This document shows positions 26,101-34,290 of a stretch of 59,775 nucleotides of DNA, one piece after another. Source of the stretch: Candidatus Enterenecus merdae. GTDB taxonomy: Bacteria > Bacillota > Clostridia > Oscillospirales > Oscillospiraceae. The stretch lies in assembly GCA_018716385.1 (NCBI GenBank), contig DVJZ01000005.1, positions 1-59,775 of the forward strand, read 5' to 3'. A program made the translations under genes and the position numbers. The notes beneath the pieces are model-generated. The model saw only the letters and a list, made by a program, of their open reading frames with translations, was not told where the DNA came from and made no database searches. Every line of letters starts with the position of its first letter. Position 1 is the stretch's first letter.

Positions 26101-26499
26101 GCCGAGCAGCGCATGGATCTGTATCGCCGCATCGCCCGCATCCGCACCCAGGAGGACGCCGACGACATGACCGATGAGCTCATCGACCGCTTTGGGGATC
26201 CCCCTCGGCCGGTGAACAACCTGATCGCCATCGCCCAGCTGCGGGGGCAGGCCGCTGCCTGCGGTATCACCGACATCACCCAAAAGGGGGATCGGATCGT
26301 CTTTGCCCTGGACCGGTTTGACCTGCAAGCGGTGTCCGCCCTGGCCGGCGCCATGGCCGGGCGGCTGCTCTTCTCCCCGGGGGACAAGGCCGCCCTCACC
26401 TTGAAGCTGAACCGGGGGGAGGATCCTCTGCGCCAGGCCTCCGCCCTGGTGGAGCGGTACGCCGGGCTGCTGCGGGATGGAAAGGAAAACAAATCGTGA
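23101..26499 (+). CDS. mfd: Transcription-repair coupling factor Mfd
   Basis: ATP-driven translocase that removes RNA polymerase stalled at lesions and recruits UvrA. About 1132 residues: UvrB-like N-terminal modules (to about 330), an RNA-polymerase-interacting CarD-like domain ('DLVVHEHHGIGRFVGL', about 460), RecG-type helicase domains (Walker A 'GDVGYGKTEVA', 'VVDEEQRFGV', 'TLSATPIPRTL', 'QIRGRVGRS') and the C-terminal TRCF regulatory domain. The ATG at 23101 follows GGGGAGG; the GTG at 23086 overlaps that site. A long antisense open frame over this gene is a coding shadow. Followed closely by a foldase gene with its own promoter. Confidence 0.96.
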   Translation: MNALLPILQQVPEFQQLLAALDAGRAPVAVSGLAPVHRAHFAAGLRQALGCPVVLVCAHEEEGRRLADDLAAFTGQAVTLLAAREFWFHEGAAASRQWEHQRLAAFHRMAQGEAPLVVATVEALLQRTLSPQELADHTVVVEPGGQYDLDGLADRLSALGYTRCQQVEGVGQFALRGGILDVYSPAHPLPVRVEFWDTDVDSMGLFDVSSQRRTARLDRAVFLPVREALPTRDGDGRWQPTPDRLLPARYPALSTAAHHLPSQAVVCLSESGRVAERGKNWLWQLGEDVKALIQREVLDGKHAVFAADLGELMAVLADFPLCFLDSFATSATPLPPKAMLSVQARQLSAFGASLETAASDLAQLQAAGTATVVLVASQQRALNLQSLLRERKIRSAVDFQLHALPQPGGVTIAVGALSSGFDYVGSGWAVLAEGQGQHRRRAKRLKRAEDRRRVDAFTDLSPGDLVVHEHHGIGRFVGLVKMQVDGLQKDYVKLAYAGSDTLYLPATQLDAISKYIGAGDDPEAKRLSRLGGGEWERAKSRTRAAVKDLARGLIQLYAQRQRQPGYAFSPDSPWQKEFEDDFPYEETDDQLRSIREIKRDMEAPRPMDRLLCGDVGYGKTEVALRSVMKCVLDGKQAAILVPTTVLARQHYLTAKSRFAKYPVEIDVVNRFRTPAQMRKALEGAADGSVDVLIGTHRLLQKDVKFKDLGLLVVDEEQRFGVTHKERLKELAQQVDVLTLSATPIPRTLNMALSGIRDMSAIEEPPADRQPVQTYVLEHDWSVLADAIRRELERGGQVYYLHNRVDTIQRTAVRLKDLLGDEVEVAVAHGKMGQEELSDVMARMGDGDVDVLVCTTIIETGIDIANVNTLIVEDADKLGLAQLHQIRGRVGRSPRRAYAYLTYRAGKVLSEVAAKRLSAIREYAEFGSGFKIAMRDLEIRGAGNLLGPEQSGFLMSVGYDLYLKLLEQAVLEERGEAPAPDPECAADLAVAAAIPDRYVPSAEQRMDLYRRIARIRTQEDADDMTDELIDRFGDPPRPVNNLIAIAQLRGQAAACGITDITQKGDRIVFALDRFDLQAVSALAGAMAGRLLFSPGDKAALTLKLNRGEDPLRQASALVERYAGLLRDGKENKS

Positions 26500-26516
26500 A
26501 CCTTTCCCCCACCCCA

Positions 26517-26545
26517 TTGCCTTTTCCGCCCCGGGGTGGTACAAT
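26517..26545 (+). promoter_or_regulatory. Sigma-A promoter of foldase gene
   Basis: TTGCCT (26517-26522), 17-bp spacer, TACAAT (26540-26545), starting 18 bp after the mfd stop and 68 bp before the foldase ATG. Confidence 0.6.
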
Positions 26546-26612
26546 GTCCCTTACCTGCGGGGGCCATGCCCCCAGCCTTGGAAACCCAAAGGAAGATAGG
26601 AGATTTTGCCCC

Positions 26613-27785
26613 ATGAAACAACGTTTGCTCGCCTTGCTGGCCGCCGCCGGGCTGGCGCTGTCCCTGGCCGCCTGCGGCGGCCCCGAATCCGACCCCAGCG
26701 CCGATCCGTCCGCCAGCTCCAGCGCCGCCGGGGAGATCGAGGCCGACCTCACCCAGGATCTGCTGGCCTTCTCCGCCGGGATGCAGGCCGGTGACGCCGC
26801 CCTGACCGTCAATGGCCAGCAGGTGCCCGCCGACCTGTTCCTGTACTGGCTGGCCCTGAACTGCGCCAGTTTTGAGCAGTATTACGCCTCCTCCGGGGGG
26901 ACGGTGGCCGGCTACGCCGACCAGCTGCTCCAGGACAGCATCACCATGACCGCCTCCTACATCATCATGGAGCAAAAGGCTCTGGAGGAGGGCTGCCCCC
27001 TCACCGACGAGCAGCTGGCCCAGATCCAGACAGAGCTGACCGCCAACGGCCAGGAGACCTATGACAACCAGAAGCTGCTGTTCGGCCTCACCGATGAGAC
27101 CATGGAGTTCATCTTCTCCGTCACCTACTATTACGACAACCTGCTTCAAGCCCTCACCCAGGTGCCCACCCAGGACGAGTTGAACAACTACGCCTATCAG
27201 GCCAAACACATCCTGCTGCTCACCGTGGACATGGAGGGCACCCCCACCCTTCAAGCCGACGGCAGCTATGCTTATCCCAGCCTGGATGAGGACACCATCG
27301 CCCAGCAGCGGGCGCTGGCCGACGACCTACTGGCCCAGCTGCGCGCCAGCGACGACCCCGCAACCCTGTTTGACCAGCTGATGAACGAGTACAGCCAGGA
27401 CACCGGCCTGGAGACCAACCCGGATGGGTACACCACCACCGTGGGCCAGATGGTGCCCGAGTTTGAACAGGCTGCCCTGGCCCTGGGCTTTGGGGAGATC
27501 TCTGAGGTGGTAGAGTCCTCCTACGGCTACCACATCATCTTACGGGGAGAGGTGGAGAACCTGGACACCTACCAGGACGCCTACCGTCAATCCCAGCTGG
27601 AGCCCCAGATCGACCAATGGATGGAGGCGGCTGAGATCACCCCGGCGCCGGCCATTGAGAGCCTGGACGTGGCTGATTTCTATGCCCGCTACATCGCCTG
27701 GCAGGAGGCCATGGCCCAACAGCTCCAGGAGGAAGCGGCTGCCTCTGCCAGTCCCACTCCCAGCGACTCCGGCGAGACTTCATAA
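26613..27785 (+). CDS. PrsA/SurA-like peptidyl-prolyl isomerase lipoprotein
   Basis: Extracytoplasmic foldase that assists secreted proteins, 390 residues. Signal peptide with lipobox 'LSLAACGG' (Cys about 22), a Ser/Ala-rich linker, a SurA/PrsA N-terminal-like helical domain ('ALTVNGQQVPADLFLYWLAL'), and a parvulin-type domain from 'AKHILLLTVDM' to 'SSYGYHIILRGEV' (about 195-320). It ends in a Thr/Ser/Pro-rich tail. The ATG at 26613 follows GGAAGATAGGAG. It sits directly after mfd as in many Clostridia and needs LspA for maturation. It ends at a strong terminator. Confidence 0.88.
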   Translation: MKQRLLALLAAAGLALSLAACGGPESDPSADPSASSSAAGEIEADLTQDLLAFSAGMQAGDAALTVNGQQVPADLFLYWLALNCASFEQYYASSGGTVAGYADQLLQDSITMTASYIIMEQKALEEGCPLTDEQLAQIQTELTANGQETYDNQKLLFGLTDETMEFIFSVTYYYDNLLQALTQVPTQDELNNYAYQAKHILLLTVDMEGTPTLQADGSYAYPSLDEDTIAQQRALADDLLAQLRASDDPATLFDQLMNEYSQDTGLETNPDGYTTTVGQMVPEFEQAALALGFGEISEVVESSYGYHIILRGEVENLDTYQDAYRQSQLEPQIDQWMEAAEITPAPAIESLDVADFYARYIAWQEAMAQQLQEEAAASASPTPSDSGETS

Positions 27786-27815
27786 ATCCCCCGCTTCCTG
27801 TATCAATCTACTGAC

Positions 27816-27850
27816 CGGCCCGCGGCAGTTTGCCGCGGGCCGATTTTTTC
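27816..27850 (+). terminator. Terminator of foldase gene
   Basis: Perfect 12-bp stem CGGCCCGCGGCA / TGCCGCGGGCCG (27816-27827, 27831-27842), 3-nt loop, then ATTTTTTC. A textbook intrinsic terminator. Confidence 0.95.
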
Positions 27851-27942
27851 TGCCCTGCGGGCCTGTCCTTCCCTTTATTTCGCCCCCGGTCCTCGCTTAT
27901 AGTTATAGGCAGCAACGGCTTTTACGAAAAGGAGTGTTTGCT

Positions 27943-30609
27943 GTGGTTGCATGGTTTTCCAAACTGCCCGGCCAGGTTCTCTCCGAGCTGGACACAGACC
28001 CCAAGCGGGGCCTGAGCGCCACCCAGGCCCAACGCCGGCTGGCCCAGCACGGCCCCAACCGGCTGGAGCGCGCCGGCCGGCGGGGGCTGGCCAGCCGGCT
28101 GCTGGACCAGTTCAAGGATCCTATGGTTCTGGTGCTGCTGGCCGCGGCGGCCCTCTCCCTGCTGTCCACCGGAGGGGAGGACTGGGTGGAGGCGGTCATC
28201 ATCCTGGTCATCGTGCTGGTCAACGCCTGCATCTCCATCTCCCAGGAGAACAGCGCGGAAAAGGCGCTGGAGGCGCTGCAAAAAATGTCCGCCCCCCTGG
28301 CCAAGGTCATCCGGGACGGCCGGCTGGACCGGCTGGACACCGAGGCGCTGGTACCCGGCGACCTCATCGTGCTGGAGGCGGGCGACCTGGTGCCCGCCGA
28401 CGCCCGGGTTTTGGAGTGCGCCAACCTGAAGGCGGATGAATCGGCCATCACGGGCGAGTCCGTACCCGTGGGCAAGCAGGCTGTCCCCTCCCTGCCGGAG
28501 GACACCCCCCTGGGAGACCGGCGGAACATGGTGGTGGCCTCCACCGTCATCACCAACGGCCGGGCCACCTGCGTGGTCACCGCCACGGGAATGGACACCG
28601 AAGTGGGCCGCATTGCCCGGCTGCTCACCGACGCGCCGGAGGCGGCCACCCCCTTACAGCGGCGGCTGGCCGAGATCTCCAAGACCCTCTCCTTCCTCTG
28701 TCTGAGCGTATGCGCGGTGATGTTCGGCGTGGGCCTGCTGTACGGCAAGCAGCTGCTGTCCATGTTCATCTCCGCCGTCTCCCTGGCGGTGGCCGCCATC
28801 CCCGAGGGGCTGCCCGCCATCGTCACCATCGTGCTGGCCCTGGGGGTGCAGCGCATGGCGGGCCGGGGGGCCATCGTCAAGAAGCTGCCCGCGGTGGAGA
28901 CCCTGGGCTGCGCCGGGGTGATCTGCTCGGACAAGACGGGCACCCTGACCCAGAACCGGATGCGGGTGGTGCAGGTGTGGTCCTGGGACGACGAACACCG
29001 GGCCCAGGCGCTGACCATCGGGACGCTGTGCGCTGACGCGGTGCTGCCCCAGGGCGGGGACAGCGCCACCGGAGACCCCACCGAGACCGCCTTGGTGGAG
29101 GCCGCTCTCCAGGAGGGGCTGGACAAGAATCAGCTGGAGCGGGACATGCCCCGGGTGGCCGAGCTGCCCTTTGACTCCCAGCGCAAATTGATGAGCACCG
29201 TCCATCCCCATAAGGGCCGGTACCGGGTGATGGTCAAGGGCGCTCCCGACGTGCTGCTCTCCCGGTGTTCCCACCTGCTGCGCGACCGCCCCGTCCCCCT
29301 CTCCCCCGCCCTGGCCCTGGGCGTGGAGCGGGCCAACGCCGCCATGGCCGGACAGGCCCTGCGGGTGCTGGGGGTGGCCTATCGGGATCTGGACATCCTG
29401 CCCGCCGGCCAACCCACCCCGGAGCTGCTGGAGACCGGCCTGACCTTCGTGGGCCTGGTGGGGATGATCGACCCGCCCCGGCTGGAGGTCAAGCAGGCGG
29501 TGGCCCAGTGCTACCGGGCTGGCATCCGCCCGGTGATGATCACCGGCGACCACAAGCTCACCGCCGTGGCCATCGCCAAGCAGCTGGACATCTTCCGGCC
29601 AGGCGACCTGGCCATCACCGGTGAGGATCTGGACTTCATGAGCCAGCAGCTGTTGGAGCAGGATGTGGCCCGCTTCTCCGTCTATGCCCGGGTGACCCCA
29701 GAGCACAAGATGCGCATCGTCCAGGCCTGGCAGAAGCAAGGCATGGTGGTGGCTATGACTGGGGACGGGGTAAACGACGCCCCCGCCCTGAAGGTGGCCG
29801 ACATCGGATGCGCCATGGGGGTCACCGGCACCGATGTGGCCAAAGGGGCGGCGGATATGATCCTCACCGACGACAACTTCGCCACCATCGTCCACGCCGT
29901 GGAGCAGGGCCGGGGCATCTACGCCAACATCCGCAAGGCCATCCACTACCTGCTCAGCTGCAACATCGGGGAGATCCTCACCCTGTTCCTGGCCACCCTG
30001 TTCAACTTCCATCAGGATCCGTTGGTGCCTGTCCAGCTGCTGTGGCTCAACCTGGTCACCGACTCCCTGCCCGCCCTGGCCCTGGGCATGGAGCCGGTGG
30101 AGCGCTCGGTCATGGACCAGCGGCCCCGCTCAGCCAAGACCCCACTATTTGACCGGGGCTTCTCCCTGCGCCTGGCCTGGCAGGGGGCCATGGTGGGCCT
30201 GCTCACCCTGGCGGCCTACTGGCTGGGCGAGTACATCCTGTCCGACCCCTCCCTGGCCGACACGGCGGCCAACACCATGGCCTTTGCCACCCTCACCCTC
30301 TGCCAGCTCTTCCACGCCTTTGACGTGCGCAGCGAGGACCAGTCCCTGCTGCGCTTGGGCATCCTGTCCAACCCGGCCATGAACAAGGCCTTCCTGGTAG
30401 GGCTGGCCCTCCAGCTGGCGGTGCTGCTCCTGCCCCCGCTGATGGAGCTGTTTGGCGTGTGCGCCCTCACCGCTCCCCAGTGGGCCTGCGTGCTGGGACT
30501 GGCTGTGACCCCGGTGGTGGTGTGCGAGCTGGAAAAGGCCGTTCGACGGTCTGCACAGCGTCGGGCCGACCACCGGCCCGCCCCCGCCGGGGCGGGAAGC
30601 CGGCGGTAA
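27943..30609 (+). CDS. Cation-transporting P-type ATPase (Ca2+-type, P2A)
   Basis: ATP-driven cation exporter of the plasma membrane, most like SERCA/YloB calcium pumps. 888 residues: N-terminal cation ATPase domain, actuator 'ESAITGESVPVGK', M4 'VAAIPEGLPAIVTIVLALGV' with the PEGLP calcium-site signature, phosphorylation site 'CSDKTGTLTQNR', hinge 'MTGDGVNDAPALK', M6 'LLWLNLVTDSLPALALG' and a C-terminal bundle, about ten helices in all. I choose GTG at 27943, with AAAAGGAG eight bases upstream. The C-terminus ends in a basic tail. Confidence 0.9.
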   Translation: MVAWFSKLPGQVLSELDTDPKRGLSATQAQRRLAQHGPNRLERAGRRGLASRLLDQFKDPMVLVLLAAAALSLLSTGGEDWVEAVIILVIVLVNACISISQENSAEKALEALQKMSAPLAKVIRDGRLDRLDTEALVPGDLIVLEAGDLVPADARVLECANLKADESAITGESVPVGKQAVPSLPEDTPLGDRRNMVVASTVITNGRATCVVTATGMDTEVGRIARLLTDAPEAATPLQRRLAEISKTLSFLCLSVCAVMFGVGLLYGKQLLSMFISAVSLAVAAIPEGLPAIVTIVLALGVQRMAGRGAIVKKLPAVETLGCAGVICSDKTGTLTQNRMRVVQVWSWDDEHRAQALTIGTLCADAVLPQGGDSATGDPTETALVEAALQEGLDKNQLERDMPRVAELPFDSQRKLMSTVHPHKGRYRVMVKGAPDVLLSRCSHLLRDRPVPLSPALALGVERANAAMAGQALRVLGVAYRDLDILPAGQPTPELLETGLTFVGLVGMIDPPRLEVKQAVAQCYRAGIRPVMITGDHKLTAVAIAKQLDIFRPGDLAITGEDLDFMSQQLLEQDVARFSVYARVTPEHKMRIVQAWQKQGMVVAMTGDGVNDAPALKVADIGCAMGVTGTDVAKGAADMILTDDNFATIVHAVEQGRGIYANIRKAIHYLLSCNIGEILTLFLATLFNFHQDPLVPVQLLWLNLVTDSLPALALGMEPVERSVMDQRPRSAKTPLFDRGFSLRLAWQGAMVGLLTLAAYWLGEYILSDPSLADTAANTMAFATLTLCQLFHAFDVRSEDQSLLRLGILSNPAMNKAFLVGLALQLAVLLLPPLMELFGVCALTAPQWACVLGLAVTPVVVCELEKAVRRSAQRRADHRPAPAGAGSRR

Positions 30610-30610
30610 A

Positions 30611-30660
30611 AAAGCGGCGCAGGCCGGCGGCCCGAACTGGGCCGCCGGCCTGCGCCGTTT
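30611..30660. terminator. Bidirectional terminator, 19-bp stem
   Basis: CGGCGCAGGCCGGCGGCCC / GGGCCGCCGGCCTGCGCCG (30615-30633, 30639-30657) with a 5-nt loop. It is flanked by AAAAAA on the left, a U-run for the minus-strand DUF2871 gene, and TTTGCTTG on the right for the ATPase gene. Confidence 0.9.
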
Positions 30661-30691
30661 GCTTGAGGGGGGCAAATGCCCCGTCCCCCGC

Positions 30692-31120
30692 TTATGCCAC
30701 CTGCTCCCTGGTCAGGCTTTTGCGCAAGACCAGGAAGAGCAGTAGCAGCGCGATGGTGATCAGGATGTGGGAGAGCCCCGCGATGCCGGAGACCATGGCG
30801 TCCATGGACGTGCTCAACTCCACCCGCAGCACCTCCAGGATCCCCCTGGCCAGCAGGGTGCACACCAGGAAGGGCAGGGCGATGTTGTACAGTACGAAAA
30901 AGCCCCGGAACCCCTTCGTCTCCGCCAGGGCGGGGTCCTGCCGGGCAAACATGGCCAGGATCAGGAACAGGAGCATCCCCAGCGTAAACAGGTGGGTGTG
31001 CAGCTTGCCCAGGGCGGTGACCCCGGCGTAGTCATTCCACTTGGTGAACTCCCGGTAAAACACCCCAGCAGCAGCAGCCAGCAGGAAATACACCATGGCG
31101 GTGTTGAGCAGTCTCTTCAT
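30692..31120 (-). CDS. DUF2871 family membrane protein
   Basis: 142 residues with four hydrophobic helices, matching the DUF2871 pattern: 'AAAGVFYREFTKWNDY' in the first helix and 'LHTHLFTLGMLLFLI' in the second, where the conserved histidines suggest haem or metal binding. Function unknown. The ATG at 31120 follows GGGAAAGGAAG. It stands between two terminators and so is probably monocistronic, though it lies downstream of the GH26 gene's opposite side. Confidence 0.8.
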   Translation of the reverse strand: MKRLLNTAMVYFLLAAAAGVFYREFTKWNDYAGVTALGKLHTHLFTLGMLLFLILAMFARQDPALAETKGFRGFFVLYNIALPFLVCTLLARGILEVLRVELSTSMDAMVSGIAGLSHILITIALLLLFLVLRKSLTREQVA

Positions 31121-31205
31121 CTCGTAATCTTCCTTTCCCCCCGGCCCACCGACTCGACCGGCCAAATGTTTCCAATTTTAAGCATAGCATACCCCGGCTC
31201 GCCGG

Positions 31206-32990
31206 TCAAGACTGGCCCTCCTGGAGTCTGGCCAGCCCCTGCCGGAAGGCCTCCAGCGTCTCCTCCGTCTCATCCAGCCAGTAGGGCCGGGCGGGGGTGT
31301 CCCCGTCAAAGTCGGCATAGCTGAACCACACGGCGATCTTGATATTGGGGTAGTCCCCAATGTGGTCAAACATATTGCGGATCCAGGCCGCCTTGTCCCC
31401 CCCGATGCTGGAGGAGGCAAACTCGGTGATGATCCAGGGATACTGGTCAAAATGGGGCAGGTACATCTCCTGGATCTCGTCATAGATCACGTCAAACTCC
31501 CGCCACTGCTCCGCCCATTGGGTGTAGTAGGTGCCGTTGTTGTATCCGGTGACCCCTAACATCTGAAAGTACCCGTCCCCAGGGCAGTAGGCCAGGGAGT
31601 CGTTCCACTTGGAGGGCGGGGCGCTGCGGTCGTTGGGATTGAAGATCCAGATGCAGTTGTCCACCCCCTCCTGCTGGAAGATGTCATAGATCCGCTGCCA
31701 CACGCTGATGAAGATCTGGGGGTCGCCCAGGTTGACCACGCCGCCGTAGCTGGTCCAGTCGGAGTTCATCTCGTTGTTCAGCCGGAACAGGAAGGGGTGG
31801 CCCCAGTCCGCCGCCTGGCGGGCAAAGGTGCGGATCTGCTCATCCAGCTCCCCCCGGTACATATCCAGCAGCGGGGAGCGGGCAAACAGCTCCTCGTTGT
31901 TGTTGTCCGTGGCCTGGTAGGTGAGCTGTATCAGCCGGCCGCTGAGCCGGTTCTCCTCCATGAATTCCGTGGGGAAGTCGGTGTTCAGCGGCACATAGGA
32001 CAAGAGCACGTCAAAGGTATAGTCCAGCGCCTGCTCCAGCTCGGGTACCGTCTCCCGGATGCCCGTGCCGTAGATGTCCTGAGTGAACACCCCCCAGCGC
32101 ATCCGGTCCCCGTTGGAGATGTCCGAGAACAGCTGGGCGGTCTCCTGCGTCCAGTTCTCCGGCTCAGTCAACTCATACTCCGCAGTATACACCCCCTCCC
32201 CTGTGGGGTCAAATACCTGCATCTGGTCGATACTCCGGCACAGCTGATCCCGCAGGGCGGCGTCCCCGCTGTCATAGCGGCACAGTATCCGCAGGTACTC
32301 CCGGCTGCCGGTGTACACCGTGGCATAGAGGTAGCCGTCGTACACCGCTTCCCCCGGATCCTGGAGCACCGCGGACAGGAAGTCTACCCCGCCCTCATCG
32401 CTCCACTGCTCCACCGCCACCCGGTTATTGGCCTGCCACTCCTGGCTGAGCAGGAAGCGGTACTCATAGTGCTCCACGTGCTCCCGCACCGAGTTGTTCT
32501 GGAACAGGAAGGGCAGGAAGGTGGACAGCTCAAAGCCAATCACGTCCCCCAGCCCATTGTAAGTAGCCGTTTCCCGGGAAATGGTGACGTCAAACCCCTC
32601 CCCCAGCGCCCGGGTAAACAGGGGGGACAGGGTGAAGTCAAACTCCGTGCCCGCCGGCAGGTCCAGCCGGTAGCCGTCCAGCTCGTTGACCAGCCGGGTT
32701 ACCGTCCCGTCCTCATAGACGCTCTTCCGGTCCGTGTGCCCATCAAAGCCGTCCACCGCCACCCCATCCCCGTAGTGCTGGGTGGTGTATCCCTCCGCCA
32801 GCCCGTCGGTCCGGGCCTGCTGGGAGATGGGTTCCAGGCCCAGCACCTCGTACTTCAGCGCCCGCTTCATCGACAGCAGGTAGGGGTTCTGGCTGGAGAT
32901 CAGCTCCCACACGCAGGCCGCCACCCCCAGGCCGGCCAGCACCAACAGGCAGACCGCCCAGCGGGGCAATCTTCTCTTTCTCTTGTCCAT
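31206..32990 (-). CDS. Membrane-anchored GH26-like glycoside hydrolase
   Basis: 594 residues: one N-terminal transmembrane anchor (about 10-27), an unknown extracytoplasmic region of about 260 residues, then a C-terminal barrel resembling glycoside hydrolase family 26 (beta-mannanase type). Candidate catalytic residues are Glu in 'LFRLNNEMNSDW' (acid/base; family usually has His before Glu) and Glu in 'WIITEFASSS' (nucleophile). 'VWFSYADFDGD' follows. The ATG at 32990 has GAGGAG upstream and a promoter at 33021-33050. No polysaccharide-utilisation genes are next to it, so a role in the cell's own surface glycan is as likely as mannan use. Confidence 0.7.
   Translation of the reverse strand: MDKRKRRLPRWAVCLLVLAGLGVAACVWELISSQNPYLLSMKRALKYEVLGLEPISQQARTDGLAEGYTTQHYGDGVAVDGFDGHTDRKSVYEDGTVTRLVNELDGYRLDLPAGTEFDFTLSPLFTRALGEGFDVTISRETATYNGLGDVIGFELSTFLPFLFQNNSVREHVEHYEYRFLLSQEWQANNRVAVEQWSDEGGVDFLSAVLQDPGEAVYDGYLYATVYTGSREYLRILCRYDSGDAALRDQLCRSIDQMQVFDPTGEGVYTAEYELTEPENWTQETAQLFSDISNGDRMRWGVFTQDIYGTGIRETVPELEQALDYTFDVLLSYVPLNTDFPTEFMEENRLSGRLIQLTYQATDNNNEELFARSPLLDMYRGELDEQIRTFARQAADWGHPFLFRLNNEMNSDWTSYGGVVNLGDPQIFISVWQRIYDIFQQEGVDNCIWIFNPNDRSAPPSKWNDSLAYCPGDGYFQMLGVTGYNNGTYYTQWAEQWREFDVIYDEIQEMYLPHFDQYPWIITEFASSSIGGDKAAWIRNMFDHIGDYPNIKIAVWFSYADFDGDTPARPYWLDETEETLEAFRQGLARLQEGQS
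32569..32582. promoter_or_regulatory. Noc-box-like palindrome (GTTTCCCGGGAAAT)
   Basis: 13 of 14 bases match the Noc-binding consensus ATTTCCCGGGAAAT, with the 12-bp core exact. It lies within the GH26 coding region, as Noc sites often do in genes. Confidence 0.55.
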
Positions 32991-33020
32991 TTCACTCCTC
33001 CATTCCAAAGCGTTGCCCCT

Positions 33021-33050
33021 ATTATACCCTGGGCGCGGGGTGGGCCGCAA
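33021..33050 (-). promoter_or_regulatory. Promoter of GH26 gene
   Basis: Minus-strand TTGCGG (33045-33050), 18-bp spacer, consensus TATAAT (33021-33026), about 30 bp upstream of the GH26 start. Confidence 0.65.
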
Positions 33051-33159
33051 CCCCCAAATGGGACGCGCTTCCCCTGCAGGGGTTCCGCCGCCCCAGCGGC
33101 TGGGCGACGGGCTGTCCGGGGCCTACGGAATCAGGGCTGTCCGCTTCGCCCTTCCCCGC

Positions 33160-33188
33160 AAAGGGCGGGGCCGCCGGCCCCGCCCTTT
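33160..33188. terminator. Perfect palindrome after thioredoxin-like gene
   Basis: AAAGGGCGGGGCC / GGCCCCGCCCTTT (33160-33172, 33176-33188) with a 3-nt loop, 13 bp in all. It probably terminates the minus-strand thioredoxin-like gene, although only TTT follows. The rest of 32991-33229 is G+C-rich with smaller hairpins and no gene. Confidence 0.6.
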
Positions 33189-33229
33189 CTGTTGCGTCTC
33201 TTTGCCCGCCGATGTGGGCAGGCGGATTT

Positions 33230-33493
33230 TCACCGCTCCGTGGCCAGGCGCCACACCCGCTCCACGTCCTCCGGCTCAGCGTGGCCTTCAAAGACCTTCT
33301 CCCCGCCCACATACCAGGTGGGCACATAGTAGTAGTCGTGGGCATTGGCAAAGGCCGCCTCCCGGCTCTCATCCACAATGCGCAGGGGAACGTCCTGCCA
33401 GTCCGGATGCTGCTCCAGCAGCGCCTGCTGGGCCCGGAGGGCCAGCTTGCAGTGGGGGCAACCCGGAAGGATGAACATCAGCATCTCTTTCAT
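33230..33493 (-). CDS. Small thioredoxin/glutaredoxin-like protein
   Basis: A cytoplasmic redox protein of 87 residues with the active site CPHC in 'FILPGCPHCKLAL' after the first strand and a cis-proline-like 'YYVPTWYVGGEKVFEGHA' near the C-terminus, the glutaredoxin fold order. The ATG at 33493 follows AAGGAAGAG. Partner and substrate unknown. It is divergent from tadA with about 88 bp between starts. Confidence 0.8.
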   Translation of the reverse strand: MKEMLMFILPGCPHCKLALRAQQALLEQHPDWQDVPLRIVDESREAAFANAHDYYYVPTWYVGGEKVFEGHAEPEDVERVWRLATER

Positions 33494-33522
33494 GGCGTCT
33501 CTTCCTTTCCGAAAAGGTTCTT

Positions 33523-33552
33523 TTGTTTCCTCCCGAACTATGTTACCATAAT
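33523..33552 (+). promoter_or_regulatory. Candidate promoter of tadA
   Basis: TTGTTT (33523-33528), 18-bp spacer, CATAAT (33547-33552), 30 bp before the tadA ATG. Both boxes deviate from consensus. Confidence 0.45.
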
Positions 33553-33581
33553 GACCAGGAAAAGAACAGGAGGATTTTCCC

Positions 33582-34037
33582 ATGACCCATGCGGACTATA
33601 TGCGCCAGGCCCTGGACCTGGCCCGGGCCTGCCTGCCCGACGGCGACGTGCCGGTGGGCTGCGTCATCGCCGACCGGCAAGGCCGCGTCATCGGCCGGGG
33701 CCGCAACCGCCGGGAGGCCCACCGCAGCGCCGTGGCCCACGCCGAGATAGAGGCCATCACCCAAGCCTGCCGCGCCCTGGGCAGCTGGCGGCTGGAGGGC
33801 TGCACCCTGTACGTCACGCTGGAGCCCTGCCCCATGTGCGCCGGGGCCATCCTCAACGCCCGCATCGCCCAGGTGCGCTATGGCGCCCGGGAGGAGAAGT
33901 CGGGCTGCTGCGGATCGGTGCTCAACCTGTTTGAGGAGCGCTTCAACCACCATCCCCGGATCTATGGCGGGCTGCTGGCAGAGGAGTGCCGCCAGCTGCT
34001 GGAGGATTTCTTCACTGGGCTGCGGCGGAAGGGTTGA
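33582..34037 (+). CDS. tadA: tRNA-specific adenosine deaminase TadA
   Basis: Deaminates adenosine 34 of tRNA-Arg(ACG) to inosine. 151 residues with the zinc site 'HAEIEAI' (His and catalytic Glu) and 'PCPMCAGAILNARI' (two Cys), plus the C-terminal 'LNLFEERFNHHP' region that separates TadA from cytidine or guanine deaminases. The ATG at 33582 follows AACAGGAGG. Confidence 0.93.
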   Translation: MTHADYMRQALDLARACLPDGDVPVGCVIADRQGRVIGRGRNRREAHRSAVAHAEIEAITQACRALGSWRLEGCTLYVTLEPCPMCAGAILNARIAQVRYGAREEKSGCCGSVLNLFEERFNHHPRIYGGLLAEECRQLLEDFFTGLRRKG

Positions 34038-34162
34038 CCCACGATATGTTTTTTGATTTAACACTTTTGTAACAATTTCTCGCGAACTTTTGTAACGAAT
34101 CTTCGGTATCTTAATGCTTGCAAGAGTAATCCTTTCTTTTTCATTCTATCCTCCATCCTTTT

Positions 34163-34200
34163 GAGCCGGGGCGGTTTCCACCGTCCCGGCTCGCATTTTT
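34163..34200 (+). terminator. Terminator between tadA and noc
   Basis: Stem GAGCCGGG / CCCGGCTC with an inner CGG/CCG pair, then GCATTTTT. Confidence 0.75.
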
Positions 34201-34281
34201 CCCAGGAAAGACCCCCATCTCCGCGCGGGCGGAAAAAACTTCTTGCCACGCCCGCCTTCGACGGAAACCGCCTGACCGGCG

Positions 34282-34290
34282 TGGTATAAT
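34282..34290 (+). promoter_or_regulatory. Extended -10 promoter of noc
   Basis: TGGTATAAT is a consensus -10 (34285-34290) with the TG extension (34282-34283). No good -35 is present 17 bp upstream, typical of extended -10 promoters. It lies 32 bp before the noc ATG. Confidence 0.65.

Noticed and set aside
23074-26544. A 1156-codon open frame antisense to mfd
   Set aside because: It is the G+C-rich coding shadow of mfd. It is rich in Gly, His, Pro and Leu, has no domain pattern and no ribosome site. Similar long shadows over gltA-lspA, prs, gyrA and the Ca-ATPase were dropped for the same reason.
34064-34096. TGTAAC repeats as a WalR box
   Set aside because: The spacing between the two TGTAAC units is 17 bases instead of 5, so the consensus is not met.
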